Assembly (NCBI GenBank): GCA_039654915.1 | Contig: CM077594.1 | Span: 17,979,001-18,043,000 of the forward strand | Length of the DNA stretch: 64,000 nt | Source: Aquilaria yunnanensis | Taxonomy: Eukaryota > Streptophyta > Magnoliopsida > Malvales > Thymelaeaceae | Reading direction: 5' to 3' | Shown: in pieces, positions 10,982 to 23,271 of the stretch | How the letters are laid out: every line of letters starts with the position of its first letter | How positions within the stretch are numbered: the first letter of the stretch is position 1 | Notes under the pieces: generated by a model | Databases searched by the model: none | The model's input: the letters and a program-made list of their open reading frames with translations, nothing else | What the model was told of the DNA's origin: nothing | Translations under genes and position numbers: made by a program

Positions 10982-12362
10982 GGGTAAATCCTACCAGGGG
11001 TCCTTTAACTCATTTTTATGTTTTAAAATGGTACCTTACCTTACTTTCGCGTCCCAATTTGGTCCTTCCCATTATATCAAACTGTTAAATCATATGGAAA
11101 TTGCTGACATGATATTAATTAAGGCTAAAATAATCTTAAAATGACAGTGTTGGTTCTCAAACTTTTATAATTAATAAGCCTAAACCTTAAACTTGTAAGT
11201 TTCAAGTTCCAATTAGTACTTCTGACCTTCCTCTCTCCCTCAACTCCTACCCTCTTACCTGTCGAATTTCATAGAAACTTCGTTGGGAAAACGAAAAAAT
11301 TAACAGATCCATGAGAGACAACTTCTATGTTGGTTAAGAGGGAGATGAGTTTGAGGTCAATTCTTTTTCTTCTGGAGTCAATTCATCTCCTCCCCAGCAT
11401 TAAAGGCCTCTGTCATCGGCGAATCACATCGAGCAATCAACTTTTATTCTTTATCAAATCCCCCTTCAGGTTGATGTAGGAATTGAGATTCCTTGGCCTG
11501 ATGTATTGTTTCCAACAAAAGAGGACCAAAGGATAATTCTACTGCTGCCACGGTAGCTCTACCATCGCTGGAATCCATTTCTTAGATATGAAGACAAACA
11601 ATCAGCATGGGATTAGATTTTAGGAAACCCAAACAAAGGTATTCCATTTCTCATATATGAGGACAAAAAATCATCCTACAAGCTTCATTGTAGAGGTCCA
11701 TGAACAACTGGTGGAAGGAAGAAACCGTCGATTAACTTGCCAACCGCCACAGGGAAGAACCAAGATTCCCTCATAATTGTCCATTGACTAGCCAACCATT
11801 TGACTTAGGTTCCCTATCATATGGTTCATGAAGCTGTCATTACAACACATATGTAAAATCACGACTAAAAATTCAGTCGTATTTCAATTGCTATATTGCC
11901 CAAAAGCGACTACTTCGAAACTGCAAATGGCAATCACATTTTTTCAAGTCACAATTTTTTCACGATTGAATCTTGATTAGTGAAAGCAACTGAAACTTTC
12001 AGTCAAGAATTAGTCACAAAAATTGTAAGCTGCTTTAAACCTTGCAACTAACTACTTCAGTCATTATATTAGTAACTGCCACAACAGTTTTATCTTTTAA
12101 ATAAATACATTAATATTTAATATGATTAATATTTAATTAATATTATGTAATTTAACTAGGTATTTATTTCACCTGTTATTTAATTCAAAGTTAGATTAAA
12201 TTGGTATGAATGTTAACTTATTTTAATTATTAATAATAAAATAGTCAAATAATGAAATTAAAATTTAAATAAAATACATTTATATTAATATAGAAGTCAA
12301 CATACATGCCCAAGTATAAAATTTAAAAAGTCACAAAATTCAAAATTCGTAATTCAAAAAAT

Positions 12363-12662
12363 TTAATACTCAGATCTAGAGACGAATGAGGCAGAGGAGG
12401 CTGAGGCAATGGCGGCGAGGTCAAGACGAACATGACGGCGATGAGGTTGAGAGCAAGGCGACAACATCAAGGCCAAGGTGGAGGAAACAAGCGACCGCTG
12501 TGAGGCTGAGGCAAAGAAGACCAAGGCAAAGGCGGCGAGGCCGGGGAGGCTAGGTGACAGCAGCGATGACGGATGGCCGACCGGCAAGGTGAACGGACAA
12601 CGATGCGATGGATGTGGCGGACTAGCTAACGGAGATGAAAGATAAGAGTGAGATGAGAGCAA
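12363..12662 (-). other. GC-rich patch with short open frame in CACTA element 1
   Basis: This 300-bp block is much richer in G and C than its surroundings and repeats GAGG, GGCGGCGAGG and CTGAGGCAA-like phrases. The 99-codon minus-strand frame is rich in Ser, Ala, Leu and Pro and matches nothing I recognise. A similar GC-rich patch lies near one end of CACTA element 2 (62890-63030), so it may be the 5' regulatory region of a lost transposase gene. That is inference; it could also be captured host sequence. Confidence 0.4.
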
Positions 12663-12977
12663 GAAGGTTGAAAGATATGAGAGACGGAGATGAGAGTGAA
12701 AGACAAAAAATGAAAGTGAATGATGAGAGTGTTGGGATTAAAATGAGTGAAACAACCGGGTAAACAAGAAAGGAAGTAGAAAAGAAGTAATTGGAGCGAT
12801 TGAACTCTGACTACAACCTGACTGAGCCTTTTTTATTCCGACTGCTTAGTGACTGAACTCCGACTATAATCCGACTAAACCTCAACTAACAAGTTCAGTC
12901 ACAAAAGCCAGATGAATACAGTCACTTCATACATGAGGGTAGTTGAAATTCAATTGCTATGTTCATCATTTTTCTAG

Positions 12978-12978
<1 letters not shown>

Positions 12979-13050
<72 letters not shown>
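12979..13050. repeat. (TA)36 microsatellite
   Basis: An uninterrupted TA dinucleotide run of 72 bases inside CACTA element 1. Open frames across it are artefacts. Confidence 0.98.
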
Positions 13051-13057
<7 letters not shown>

Positions 13058-13086
13058 GTATCGAACAATCATAAATATAGGTATGA

Positions 13087-13089
<3 letters not shown>

Positions 13090-13142
<53 letters not shown>
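13090..13142. repeat. (TG)n microsatellite
   Basis: An uninterrupted TG run of about 53 bases, 40 bases after the TA run in CACTA element 1. Confidence 0.98.
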
Positions 13143-13144
<2 letters not shown>

Positions 13145-13309
13145 AAACATAAATATAATTACATATGTGGTACAATCATAAATATATATAAGTTCATGAA
13201 ATTTTCTCCATATAGATAATTTCAAATTTTAAAATTAATAAATAAATTATATCATATACAGGGCAGTATGAACCATAAGAACAATTCCATATATTAATAA
13301 TTAATTCGA

Positions 13310-14760
13310 CTCTAAACATGTAAATCCTAAATTAACCCTTAAACCCTAAATTAAACCCTAATACCTAAAACTGTAAACTCTAATTCTATATCCCTTAACC
13401 CTAAGACCCAAACCCTAAACTATATTTCTATATATCCCTAAATCTTAAACCCTAAACCTAATTTACCATTAACCCTAAACCTTAACCCCTAAAAAAATAC
13501 TAAACCCTAAAAAAATCCTAATATATATATATATATATATATATATCTAAACTTTAAAAAAACTTTAAACCCTAAATCGTAAAACCCTAAACCCTCTAGG
13601 GATTGTTTAATTAGGGTTTAGTGTTTGTATTTAGAGTTTAAGGTTTAATTATGATTTAGGTTTTACGGTTAATGGCTGTTAGGTTTAAGGTTTAAGATTT
13701 AATTAATGGGGCTTGAATTTAGGCTTTAATTAGGGTTTAGGTTTTAATTAGGGATTTTATAAATGGTTTAGGGTTTAATTAAGGTTTAAAAAACCCCAAA
13801 CCCTAACTATATACAAACACAAAAACCTTAAACCCTAAATCCTAAACCATAATTAAACCCTAAACTCTAATTCTTTACCCTTAAAACCTAAATACTTAAA
13901 ACAAACCTTAACTAAAACCTAAACCCTAATTAAACCCTAAATCCTAAATACAAGCCCTATTAATTAAACCTTAAATTCTAACCTTAACTACCATTAATCC
14001 TAAATTCTAAACCCTAAACAAAAACCCTAATTATACCCTAAACCCTAAATACAAACCCTAATTAAAAACTAAATACTAATTAAACCCTAAATCATAAATA
14101 TCAACCCTATTAATTAACCCCAAACCCTAACCCTAACTACCATTAACCCTAAACTCTAAACCCTAATCAAACCCTAAACCCTAAATACAAACCCTAATTA
14201 AAACATAAACCCTAACTAAACCCTAACAACTGTTAACCCTAAACCCTAAATATACAAACCCTATTAATCAAACCCTAAACCCTAACCTTAATTACTAGTA
14301 ATCCTAAACTCTAAACTCTAAAAACAAACCCTAATTATACCTTAAACCCTAAATGCAAACCCTAATTAAAACCTAAACCCTAATTAAACCCTAAACATTA
14401 AATACAAACCCTATTAATTAAACCCTAAACCCTAAACCTAACTACCATTAACCCTAAAACCTAAACCCTAAATACAAAGCCTAATTAAACCCCAAATCTT
14501 GTGCAAACCCTAAACCCTAATTAAACCTAAAACCCTAAATACAAACCCTAATTAAACCCTAAATGCTAAGCCTAATTTATACCATTAACCCTAAACCTTA
14601 AACATAATCTATATATACCATTAACCCTAAATCCTAAACCCTAAATGCAATTCCCATACCCTAGATTTCAATAACCTAATACTTAATTAATTAAATATTC
14701 TTAAACCATCTTAATTCCATATATATATCCCTAAACCCTAAAAAAATTCTCAAACCTAAT
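13310..14760. repeat. Degenerate interstitial telomere-like repeat (CCCTAAA)n
   Basis: Plant-type telomere heptamers and close variants (CCCTAAA, ACCCTAAT, AACCCTAAATACAAAC) fill about 1.4 kb. From about 13310 to 13590 they read CCCTAAA on the plus strand. From about 13600 to 13790 they read TTTAGGG. After that they return to CCCTAAA, so the array contains an inverted block. Much of it has a longer unit in which ATACAAACCCTAATTAAA alternates with heptamers. It lies inside CACTA element 1. Confidence 0.85.
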
Positions 14761-15982
14761 TAATCATAAAAAGCTATAAATTAATCATAAAATAAATCCC
14801 AAAACCCTAATATTAAATTAATTCAATTAATATCCCTAATTCTATACTAATTTCAAACCCTAAAACTTAAAGAAAAATCTCAAACCCTAAATCTATGCCC
14901 TTAATCCCTAAAAAATGCTGAATCCTAATTCTATATCCCTAAATCTTAAGAACAAAAAAACAAAAAAACTTCCAAACCCTAAAACAAAAAAAAAAATTCT
15001 AATACACTTATCCTAAACTCTATGAAAATCTAAACCCTAAAAACTCAAAACTTCTAAATCAACTTAGCCACTGAGAAGGCCATTGAGGCAAATTTTGGCA
15101 TCTAAAAATGCAACTGAAGGGCGACTGCAATCAAATCTTTTAAACATCTCTGATTGAAAGGTGACTGATATTTTTGCGACTAAAAATTTTAGTCACCTAT
15201 CAGTCACAATAAAAAGTGAACTTTTTAATTCCGACTAATTATCGACTGAAACACATAGCGACTGAATTTCAGTCACTATTTTCAGTCGTGATTTCGCATT
15301 CATTTTGTAGTGGGTTTTAGAAGAGTTTGAGAAAATTTGATTTGATTTGGGAAAAACAAAAAACAAAAGATTTAGATCTTTAAGCATCGAGATTATGAGC
15401 GAAAATAAGTTCAGAATTGGACAAGAAACGAAAGACGAAGGGGTAAAATTAAAGAAGGAAAAAAACCATAAAACTCCATTTGGGAAATTGGAGTAGAATG
15501 GGGAAATGTTTTGTTTGGGTTTTAAGACCGAATCCAGATTAGAACACCATCTTCTCCATCAGTTCTCTTCCTCTTCAACTCATTCCTATGGTGGAGACAG
15601 CGTGAGAGATTGAACGAGGATAGAGATTGGTTGGCCACCGGCGTTCTTGATGTTTTTGTGACTAAAAGGAGATATTTTAAAAGTGGAGATCGTTCTTAAT
15701 GTTCAGGACATTTGGAAGATTTAGATTTCTTGAATGAAAACATTTGAGGACTAAAATTGATATTTTAGATTTATTTTAGTCTTAATTAATGCCATGTAAG
15801 CAATTTTTATCTGATTTGATTTTAAAATTGATGGAAAAGACCTAATTGAGACACGAATATGAGATAAGATACTTCAATAGGATAAATTTAAGGAAAAGTA
15901 CCATTTTATGACACAAAAATAAGTTAAGGGATACATTGAGGAATTTGCCCTTTTGTTGAGTTTCAAAGAATCTAGAGTGGGC

Positions 15983-16041
15983 AAAGTTGACCCAATATGG
16001 AACAAAGTTGACCCAACGTGTAATAAAGTTGACCGCACGTG
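15983..16041 (+). promoter_or_regulatory. Three W-box repeats at exact 21-bp spacing followed by a G-box
   Basis: AAAGTTGACC occurs at 15983, 16004 and 16025, each carrying the WRKY-binding core TTGACC. A perfect CACGTG follows at 16036-16041. The 21-bp period puts the sites on the same face of the helix. No gene downstream was recognised, so a regulatory role is inference. Confidence 0.4.
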
Positions 16042-17846
16042 TGGATGCCAGCGGCTGTCCACATTAACATCTCAAGGTTATCTGTTGGCAATCTTCGGAA
16101 AACTCCTTATTATTATTATTGTTATTATTATTGTTATTACCACCACTGCTAATCTCTACAGTCCCGATTCCAATTCAATTACACTAAGGTTAAGCCGTTA
16201 AAACTGCTCAAAACAGTAAACTGAAAACCATTTAGAACCGTTTGTTAAAAGAAAAATTGAGACGTGGACAAAAAAGAAGAAGAAGAAGAAAAAGAAAGAC
16301 GCAGCAGTGCCAAGGGACAAAACAAAAAGACAAAAGTGTTTTGCCTGGATGGAAAAGAAGATAAAAGAAAAATGCAAAAGAAGAAGAATAAGAAAGAAAA
16401 AGAAAGAGCTCATGTGACTTTGTTGGAGAGGGGAATGCGAACCTATTTATATTAATGCTTATAACTCGATCGATGTGCTAGACAAAATAGGAATGAGCGA
16501 GGGAGACTGTCTGGTGACTGAGCGAGGGACACAGGCAATGCGATTGGCGAGAAAGAAGAAGATGAGAATTTCAATTTTTTTTTAATTAGGGGCATATTTG
16601 TCTTTTCACCAAAAAGGCACACATAAGGTAGAGCGCAAATGAGGAAGGCCCCATGTACCAAAAACAAAAAATCATATTTTTTTACAAATAAGCCTCATAT
16701 TCTATCCATGTCACATTACTTCATCCTTCAATTTCTTTACGCAGTTTTACGATAATTTATCTTTTAATGCTTTTGTATACAAGTTAAAGGGCGAACTATG
16801 TAAATAGTATTATTTGCAAGTATGTAAATAGTATTATTCTTATATTATTAGACGCTATTTGCTTTCATCTTGTCTGTAAAAATATTAAAAAATACGTCAT
16901 TCTAAAATCGTGTGAAAAATTATTGTCTTTCATTATGATTACTTCCTTAAAAATATAGGAAAAATACAATATTCATAACATATTTCAAAACCAAGTGGTA
17001 AAATATATATTCATATTAATTCAAACTTTCAAAATTTTTAACAAAAATTAACTACTGGAGGAAAAATTATGAATTTAGTAAATAAAATAGTAATAAGATG
17101 TTATTATGGAGGGATCTAGGTAGTAGGGACTGTATATATAAGGTTTGAGCAACTTTTATATCTGAAATAACGAAACAAATTAGCAAATACTATTAATTAA
17201 ACTATAGCTAGGTTGTAGACAAAAACGCTATAAATACAATATATAAAAGGCAACTAAAATATATAAGACAAACGAAGGTATCTTCTCATTTATTTTTATA
17301 ATAACCTAGATCAATCTTTTGTTGACAGTATACTATACATCAATGAATCGTTAAGAATTATAAAGAATTTAATCACTGACTTTTCTTATTGAGTTGTTTT
17401 TTAAATCAGATCACTTGGCTGTCGGATCCTTATTGAAAAAAAAAACATGATTCCTTATTAAATGCTAATTATCAAAAGAAAACTTCAATTATCAATTTTG
17501 GATGAATTATAGTTTACATACTTTTATTTTGAAAGCCTGCACCCTAGTCCCTAAAATATAAGAAACAAAAATACTGGTTCTCATTAGATATATGGAAATT
17601 TGATAATGTAAAGTATTAACTAACTATCAAACAATTATTAAATTGTTTAAATTTGAGGGAGATAGGTAAGTTAAAATATGAAAAGATGACATTATATACT
17701 GTTAGCAAAAAAAAGTATTCACAATGGCAAAGTCTCTTTCTGAAATAGAAAGTGGTAAATTATGATTGTACCAAACCTAGAGGTGGTTTTGTAATTAGCC
17801 AAATTGAGGTTAAAAAAAAACGTGACCTCCATTTATTATTATTATT
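16042..17846. other. AT-rich intergenic sequence, no gene recognised
   Basis: It contains a short TTA-type microsatellite near 16108-16140 and a GAA-rich purine tract at about 16265-16410. The frames over the purine tract are low-complexity Lys/Glu. Nothing could be assigned. Confidence 0.45.
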
Positions 17847-18064
17847 TTTTTTTTTGTACTCAAGATTATGTATACAAATATAAGGTCTGGAGGATGTATT
17901 TGTACAATATAGGGAACAGGAAATGTCTACTTTTTTTTTATCTAAAGGCAACTGAACCAATATTTAATGACATTATTTGAGATTAGAGGAGGGAGAAGGG
18001 ATTTGAACCCTAGCCATTGTCAGGCCGAGTGTGTTTGTTGCTACCTGAATTGGGTGGCGGGGAC
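17847..18064 (-). mobile_element. tRNA-derived SINE
   Basis: On the minus strand the element starts near CCCCGCCACCCAATTCAGG. It carries a perfect pol III B box, GGTTCAAATCC (17999-18009), and ends in an A-rich tail. A second copy lies at 41262-41465 and a truncated one at 58862-58957. All share AGTTGCCTTT and TGTTCCCT-like blocks. The second copy has a better A box (TGGCTGAATGG) and a mutated B box. Tail-end homology extends past an internal A run, so the 3' limit is approximate. Confidence 0.65.
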
Positions 18065-19803
18065 TCCATTTTATATTTGGCAATGCAGAGAATTGATCTA
18101 AACAAAAAATAAATAAATAAATTTTGAAATTAATATCAAATTGAAAAAAATTCCCAGTTGCTAGGATGTATAGGTGGGCAGCTACTCGGTTATAATAAAA
18201 AAAATTGAATTGCCGTTTATTTTTTTCAATTTTTGATTGTCAATATGAGAAAAATGATAAGTTTTCAGTTATAACCGAATAACTAATTTTTTCCAGTGTA
18301 GTTTTCACTTAGGTGTTTCAGAAATTCGGTGACAGAAATAAACAAATATATGCCTTATTGAGTTATTTTATAAAGTGGGCCTTGATTGAAAAAAAGGGGA
18401 AATAATAGAAAATGAAAAATTATTTATACGTGAATTAGGCCTCGAATCCTAAATTTATTTGTATATAGATTAGTGCCATGGATTCAAAATTGAAAAGAGA
18501 ACAAAATGAATTTTGGTGCAAGTATATGAAGTTCTGTTCACCGAAATATAAAAAAAAACAATTTTTTTTTTAATTTTTAGTTATTTCAATTTCCTCTCTT
18601 TATTCAGTTTATTGTTAATGTACATAACTGAAAACTGAATTTTTTGGACAATTTGATTTCCGTTAAAACCAAATAACCAAATGATAAGGGATGCATGAGG
18701 CCTAAGTTTTAAAGTCCCGGCTTCCAAATGTAAAAACTCTTTCGCGCCAATGACAATCATGAATCATAAGCGGGAATTAATCCAACTATTATATAATAAG
18801 TACTTATTATAATATCAAGCAAAAGGCTTTAGGGTACCTATTATAATAAGTACTAGAAAATATAAAAGTGTCGCAAAATACAACTAAAATAAAATTTTAT
18901 GACTAAATTTTTCACTTTTTCAAACCCATGACACAACTTTGATAATTAATAATTTAACCTTTTAGCATAAATATATCATTAATTAATTGAATTTAGACAG
19001 CTCTGCCAATATGAATAAACGTTGTTGCATATTCGCAAGTGGTAGGACCGCTCAAGACTCCGTTCGGGAAAAAATTAATCTAACAATAGCTTAGGTTATA
19101 AGCACAACTATTGATAATTTATTCTAATCTCTAACACTAATTTTAAACATTATTTTTAAATGAAGTTAAAGAAAACAAAGTAGGTTTTATAATTGATATT
19201 ACAGTTTTAGATAATTTATTAATAATAGAAATCAAATCTCTTAAAAAAAGTTATCCCTATCCTACACTACCAGTAAAGTAGCAAAAAGTGCCAGGGACAT
19301 GAACCCAGCTTGCCTAAGTTCAAAGCCTCTCCCGTCCCCCTCTTTCAACGATAACGCCATTTGGTGCAGGCTTGGTGGCTTTTGGGTACCAAAATGCGGG
19401 CATTCCTCTTACTTTCAGTACCTCTTCATATTCTAATAGTCTTATACTAGCTGATTTTGAATATAAAAAAAAAATCCTTAAATAGGCCCTTTCTTCTTTT
19501 TTTTTTTAAATTCTAACACTCATCACTAATATTAATGTCAATACAACAATAAAACACACACGGGTCTTACTGTTTTTCTCTACGTTTCTCATTCCATCCA
19601 GACATCATTTACTCCTATTTTGTTTTTTCCCCCCTAAACGCACGGGTGGTTCCTAAATTTTGTCAACTCGCACAATTTCTCAGATTCCTGAGTCTAATGT
19701 CTAAAGGATGAACTCATGCAAGTTGTGGAAGTTTCGGCGCGACTGGTACATTTAGGCATTCCCCGGCTTTTTCTGATTGAAAATTCTAATTTGCTGAGAA
19801 TTA
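18065..19803. other. AT-rich intergenic sequence
   Basis: No gene recognised. The stretch at about 18190-18690 has CGGTTATAA and AACCGAATAAC-like motifs on both sides, as seen in decayed hAT-type elements, but ends and TSD could not be fixed. Confidence 0.4.
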
Positions 19804-20163
19804 TTTTTTCCGTCCAAAAAATAATGAAATTTATTTCTTTTTAAGTTATCCCAGAAAGATTGAAAGGTTTTCCTTGGAAAAATTTTAATTTTTAATTTAT
19901 CTTATTACCCTCATTTAAACTTTAACTACACAAAACTCAATAAATAATTTTTTTTAATTTTCATTTAAACTCTCACTACATAAAACCCAAAAAAAAATTT
20001 TTTTTTTTCAATCATCATTTAAACTCTCACTACACTAAACTTAAAAAGATTTTTTTTTTAATTTTAGTTTTATGGAAAAAATTAGAAAAAAAATATCATA
20101 AATTATATATATTTTAATCTTCACATCCAGAGAAATGTTTTATTCTTTATAAGATGGAGGGAA
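19804..20163. mobile_element. Stowaway-like MITE, diverged
   Basis: The ends are inverted, TTTTTTCCGTCCAAAAAATA on the left against TTCCCTCCATCTTATAAAG from the right. TA dinucleotides flank it at 19802-19803 and 20164-20165. The body has internal direct repeats of CATTTAAACTCTCACTACA and variants. It has no coding capacity. Confidence 0.65.
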
Positions 20164-20299
20164 TATGTTTTATGGAATTTTAGTGAAGGACGAAAAAACA
20201 AAAGAAGAAAATGAATTTGTTTATCAGACTGATTTAGTAATTACGGAAAGTCTCCATGGATTGATCCAAAAGTTGAGTATGGAGGTCTCACGGGTTTAG

Positions 20300-21022
20300 C
20301 GGGAGGTAGAGTAATTTTCCCACAAAATTTTTTTTGCAAATAAATTTTTCATTAACCTTCTTGAAAGTTGCAAATTTATTATCAATGTTTTATGTTATGA
20401 GCAAATCTGTCACAGGCTATTAAAATTGCTTAATGTGACAAATGTGAAATAATGAAAAAGTGCAAGTTTTCATTCCAAATTTTCTTTACCTAATACTATA
20501 ACCCCTAAGTTTCTAAATATATTATTTTCACTATTGTCTTCGCTACAACAAACCCCTATACACCTCGTTACCATCCATCCTTTTCGCCACCAATGTTACC
20601 TCCACTCTTCTACATAGGGTTTAATTGATGCGGGTGAGACTAAATCCAGAAGTGTTATAATTCTAAAATAAAGGATCGATGGAAGCGGTAATGGAGGGTT
20701 GTTTCACAATAATAAAGAAGGTGAAAACAAGAAAAATTAGAAATGAGGGTGTGTGGTCAAACATATAGTTTTGACTTATTTAGGTATTGTGAAAAATTTT
20801 GGTGGCTAAAGGTTAAGGAAAATACTTTCAAGATCTTATTTAAGAGTTGTGTTATGGATTATTCTCTAAACAAATGGGATATCCTTACCATTTAACGGCT
20901 AGTGGTAAAATTGCGCACAACAAAAACATTAATGAAAAATTTACTTATAAAAAAGTTTAGTGACAAAGTTACTCCATCTCTATAATTTAGTGGCAAATTT
21001 ACTTTTTTTGCCCATTCAAAAT
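20300..21022. mobile_element. Possible TIR element (MULE-like), ends uncertain
   Basis: The left part reads TAAATTTTTCATTAA inward and the right part repeats it in inverted orientation, together with blocks resembling GTAGAGTAA and TTTGCAAAT. No convincing 9-bp duplication was found. Nothing coding lies between. Confidence 0.4.
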
Positions 21023-21540
21023 AATGGTAATTATAAGCACAAAAGTAGATCAAAAGTAGACCAAAAGTAAGCGAATATTGTTCTATGATTGGATGCGAGG
21101 AGATTAATGAAATAATGACATGAATTTCATTATTTCACTGACTAAAATTCAAATATTGATTTGGAAGGTATTCCCTTTTTAACGTTAGGTGCTTTAGGAG
21201 AGACTCTGTAGAAATAATGAGTAATTTATAAGAAAAAAATCCGTGGAATTTTTGGTAAAATACTGTATGCACTTTTTATTTTAGATACCAAAACTTTGTT
21301 TTTGAAGCTCTGCCGTCATTGGCATAAATAAGAAGAAAAAGATTATATTTAAATATATGAAAAACTTATAATTTAAAACTACCCAACAATTATTAAATAG
21401 TTTAAATTTACCGAAAGACTATTTAAAAGTTTAAATTAAAATTTAAAATTTGATATCAATAAGTAATGGATATGATAAAAAGAAAAGTACTCATATTCAG
21501 AGATAAAATATAGATTTATGAAAAACATAAAGCTCAATCA

Positions 21541-22185
21541 TAGGGATGTTGATGGATCGGATTTGGGTAAGATGAGAGTAATACTACATCCTACCCACTA
21601 CGTTAGATGTCCTACCCTTATCGTACTCATCACTCGTCAGGTGAATAATTTTAGTATCCATATCCTACCCATTTTTATGCAGGTAGAATCGGGTAAAAAT
21701 CTGTCCATCCACTACACATCTACAATCATACACACAAAAAAAAAATTAAATAAGAAGCTATAAATTACATCAATTAAAGATGTCAAAATCACTATTAGTA
21801 TGTGAAAAAAATAAAAGAGACACCACAAGGGAGCATTACACATAAATTCATGCTCCAAACATACCAACACACTACAAAAAATGAACTTTATAATCAGTAT
21901 ATCACAAATATAGTGAAAAATAATACAACAAACTAACAAGGGAAGGTACATAAAAGTCTAGGCCTTACACATAAGTTTAACACCTTGATAAAAATGTAAT
22001 AATATATACATATATGCGTAGGATATGAAGTGGGTGGACCTCAAACCCGTATCCTACCTGTATCCAACAGGTGAAAAAAAAAAACTCATATCCACCCTAA
22101 ATCTATTTAATTATAAGAAGAAAAATGATCCATAGAATAGGATATAACAGGATTCCGTCGGCATAGTTATCCGTTGACATCCCTG
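21541..22185. mobile_element. hAT-like non-autonomous element
   Basis: The ends are TAGGGATGTTGATGGAT on the left and, in reverse complement, CAGGGATGTCAACGGAT on the right. The flanks read CTCAATCA and CTCAAATCA, an 8-bp duplication with one base gained or lost. Both arms contain GGATATGG/CCTACCC-type subterminal sequence. No transposase is present. Confidence 0.75.
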
Positions 22186-22398
22186 CTCAAATCAGATGGA
22201 ACCGAATTCGTAAACCTCATCATTCATATAACAGTCACCACAACGATTGCGTCAAGAAATTACTGCTCTCAAGTGCGTGCCTCAGCTGCCTGGCAACTCC
22301 ATTAATACAAAACCACTATTAATATATAAATGGGTCGTATAATTATAGTAATTTCATAATGAGTAGTTTTACTTGTCTAATTGATATGAAAATCACTA

Positions 22399-23271
22399 AG
22401 GAAAGAACATATTCAATCATAGAATTTTGATCATTTTTTTTATTTAAATTCTAAAATTTTATAAGCTTTTATTTAAGTCATAAAACTTTCAAAACATATA
22501 AACAGTTAATTCTAAACTGTTAGCCATCTGTTCTAAAGATAACTTTAGAACTAATTGTTTACACATTTTGCAAGTTTTAGGACTCAAATAAAAATTTGTA
22601 AAATTTTAAAACTTAAATAGAAACTCAATAAGTTTTTGAACTTAAATGAAAAAGTTACAAAAAATTTAGCATTGAAAGTAGTTTTTTCTTGACTTTTATT
22701 TTGTTGCAGTTGCAAAATCTTTCACTATTTTTCCTTCCAAATGCTTTTTGAAATTGAGCCTCCATTTTCTTATAGTGAGAAGAACAAATAATTTGTTTTT
22801 TTTGTTTTTTCAAAGAAGAGACAATATTTTTTTTGTTTATGGATTGAATGATAAAAATCATACTTTTATTAAAAAATATTTTTAAATTTTTATTTTTTTC
22901 AAGAAAGATATATATTTTCGTTTTTCTTTATAAATTTGAAAAGCATAAAAAATTATAAATAAGAGGGAAAAGCGCTTTCAATCTTAAATATTTCATATTA
23001 TATCTTAAAACTTTGTGAATTTCTATTTAAATCCTAAAACTTTCTAAATTTCTATTTGAGTCCTAAAACTTGTTAAACGTGTAAACAGTTAGTCCTAAAG
23101 TTAACCCCAAAACAGAGTCCTAAAGGTAACCCCAAAACAGGTATCTAATGGATTAGGATTAATTATTTACATGTTTTTTTTTTTATTTTAGGACTTAAAT
23201 AAAAAATTGTAATGTTTTAGGACTTAAATAGAAAAATGATCAAAGTTTTAGAACTAAATGTGTTCTTCCCC
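22399..23271. mobile_element. MULE-like element with long TIRs
   Basis: The left end, AGGAAAGAACATATTCA, is inverted against the right end, GGGAAGAACACATTTAG in reverse complement. Both continue through TTTTGATCATTTTT and TATTTAAGTCCTAAAA-like blocks. The flanking 9-mers share about six bases. Two internal copies of a TCCTAAAACTTT-type palindromic segment (about 22430-22660 and 22970-23260) make up most of it. No transposase is present. Confidence 0.6.

Larger units (their letters stand above)
11838..15312. mobile_element. CACTA (En/Spm-type) non-autonomous element 1
   Basis: The right end reads CACTACAAAATGAATGCG in reverse complement. The left end reads CATTACAACACATATGTA, with shared AAATCACGACT just inside both. 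Short subterminal repeats built on TCAGTCG and CGACTGAA cluster near both ends (11860-12080 and 15080-15300), with a further cluster at 12790-12940. The flanking trinucleotides are TGT and GGT, compatible with a decayed 3-bp duplication. The body holds a GC-rich patch, two long microsatellites and about 1.4 kb of telomere-like repeat, but no recognisable transposase. Confidence 0.78.
10982..15950. mobile_element. MULE-type element with long TIRs, split by a CACTA element
   Basis: The left arm starting GGGTAAATCCTACC is inverted relative to the right arm, which reads GGGCAAATTCCTCA in reverse complement. Similarity runs about 200 bases inward, with shared blocks such as AAAATGGTAC and ATTAATTAAG. 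The flanking 9-mers are T-rich and match at about seven of nine positions, so the duplication is decayed. Without the nested CACTA element it would be about 1.5 kb. No transposase was seen. Interior segments near 11360-11830 and 15313-15640 were not recognised and could be captured host sequence. Confidence 0.7.

Noticed and set aside
12959..13225. Open frames encoding Ile-Tyr and Val-Cys or Thr-His runs
   Set aside because: They are translations of the TA and TG microsatellites, not proteins.
13310..14760. A chromosome end
   Set aside because: The telomere-like repeats are degenerate, change orientation and lie within CACTA terminal repeats, with ordinary sequence on both sides.
16198..16455. 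Lys/Glu-rich frame as a nuclear protein
   Set aside because: It follows a GAA-rich purine tract with no supporting start context or homology.
18170..18720. A hAT-type element with CGGTTATAA-like subterminal motifs
   Set aside because: Terminal repeats and an 8-bp duplication could not be fixed, so it is only mentioned as a possibility in the intergenic entry.
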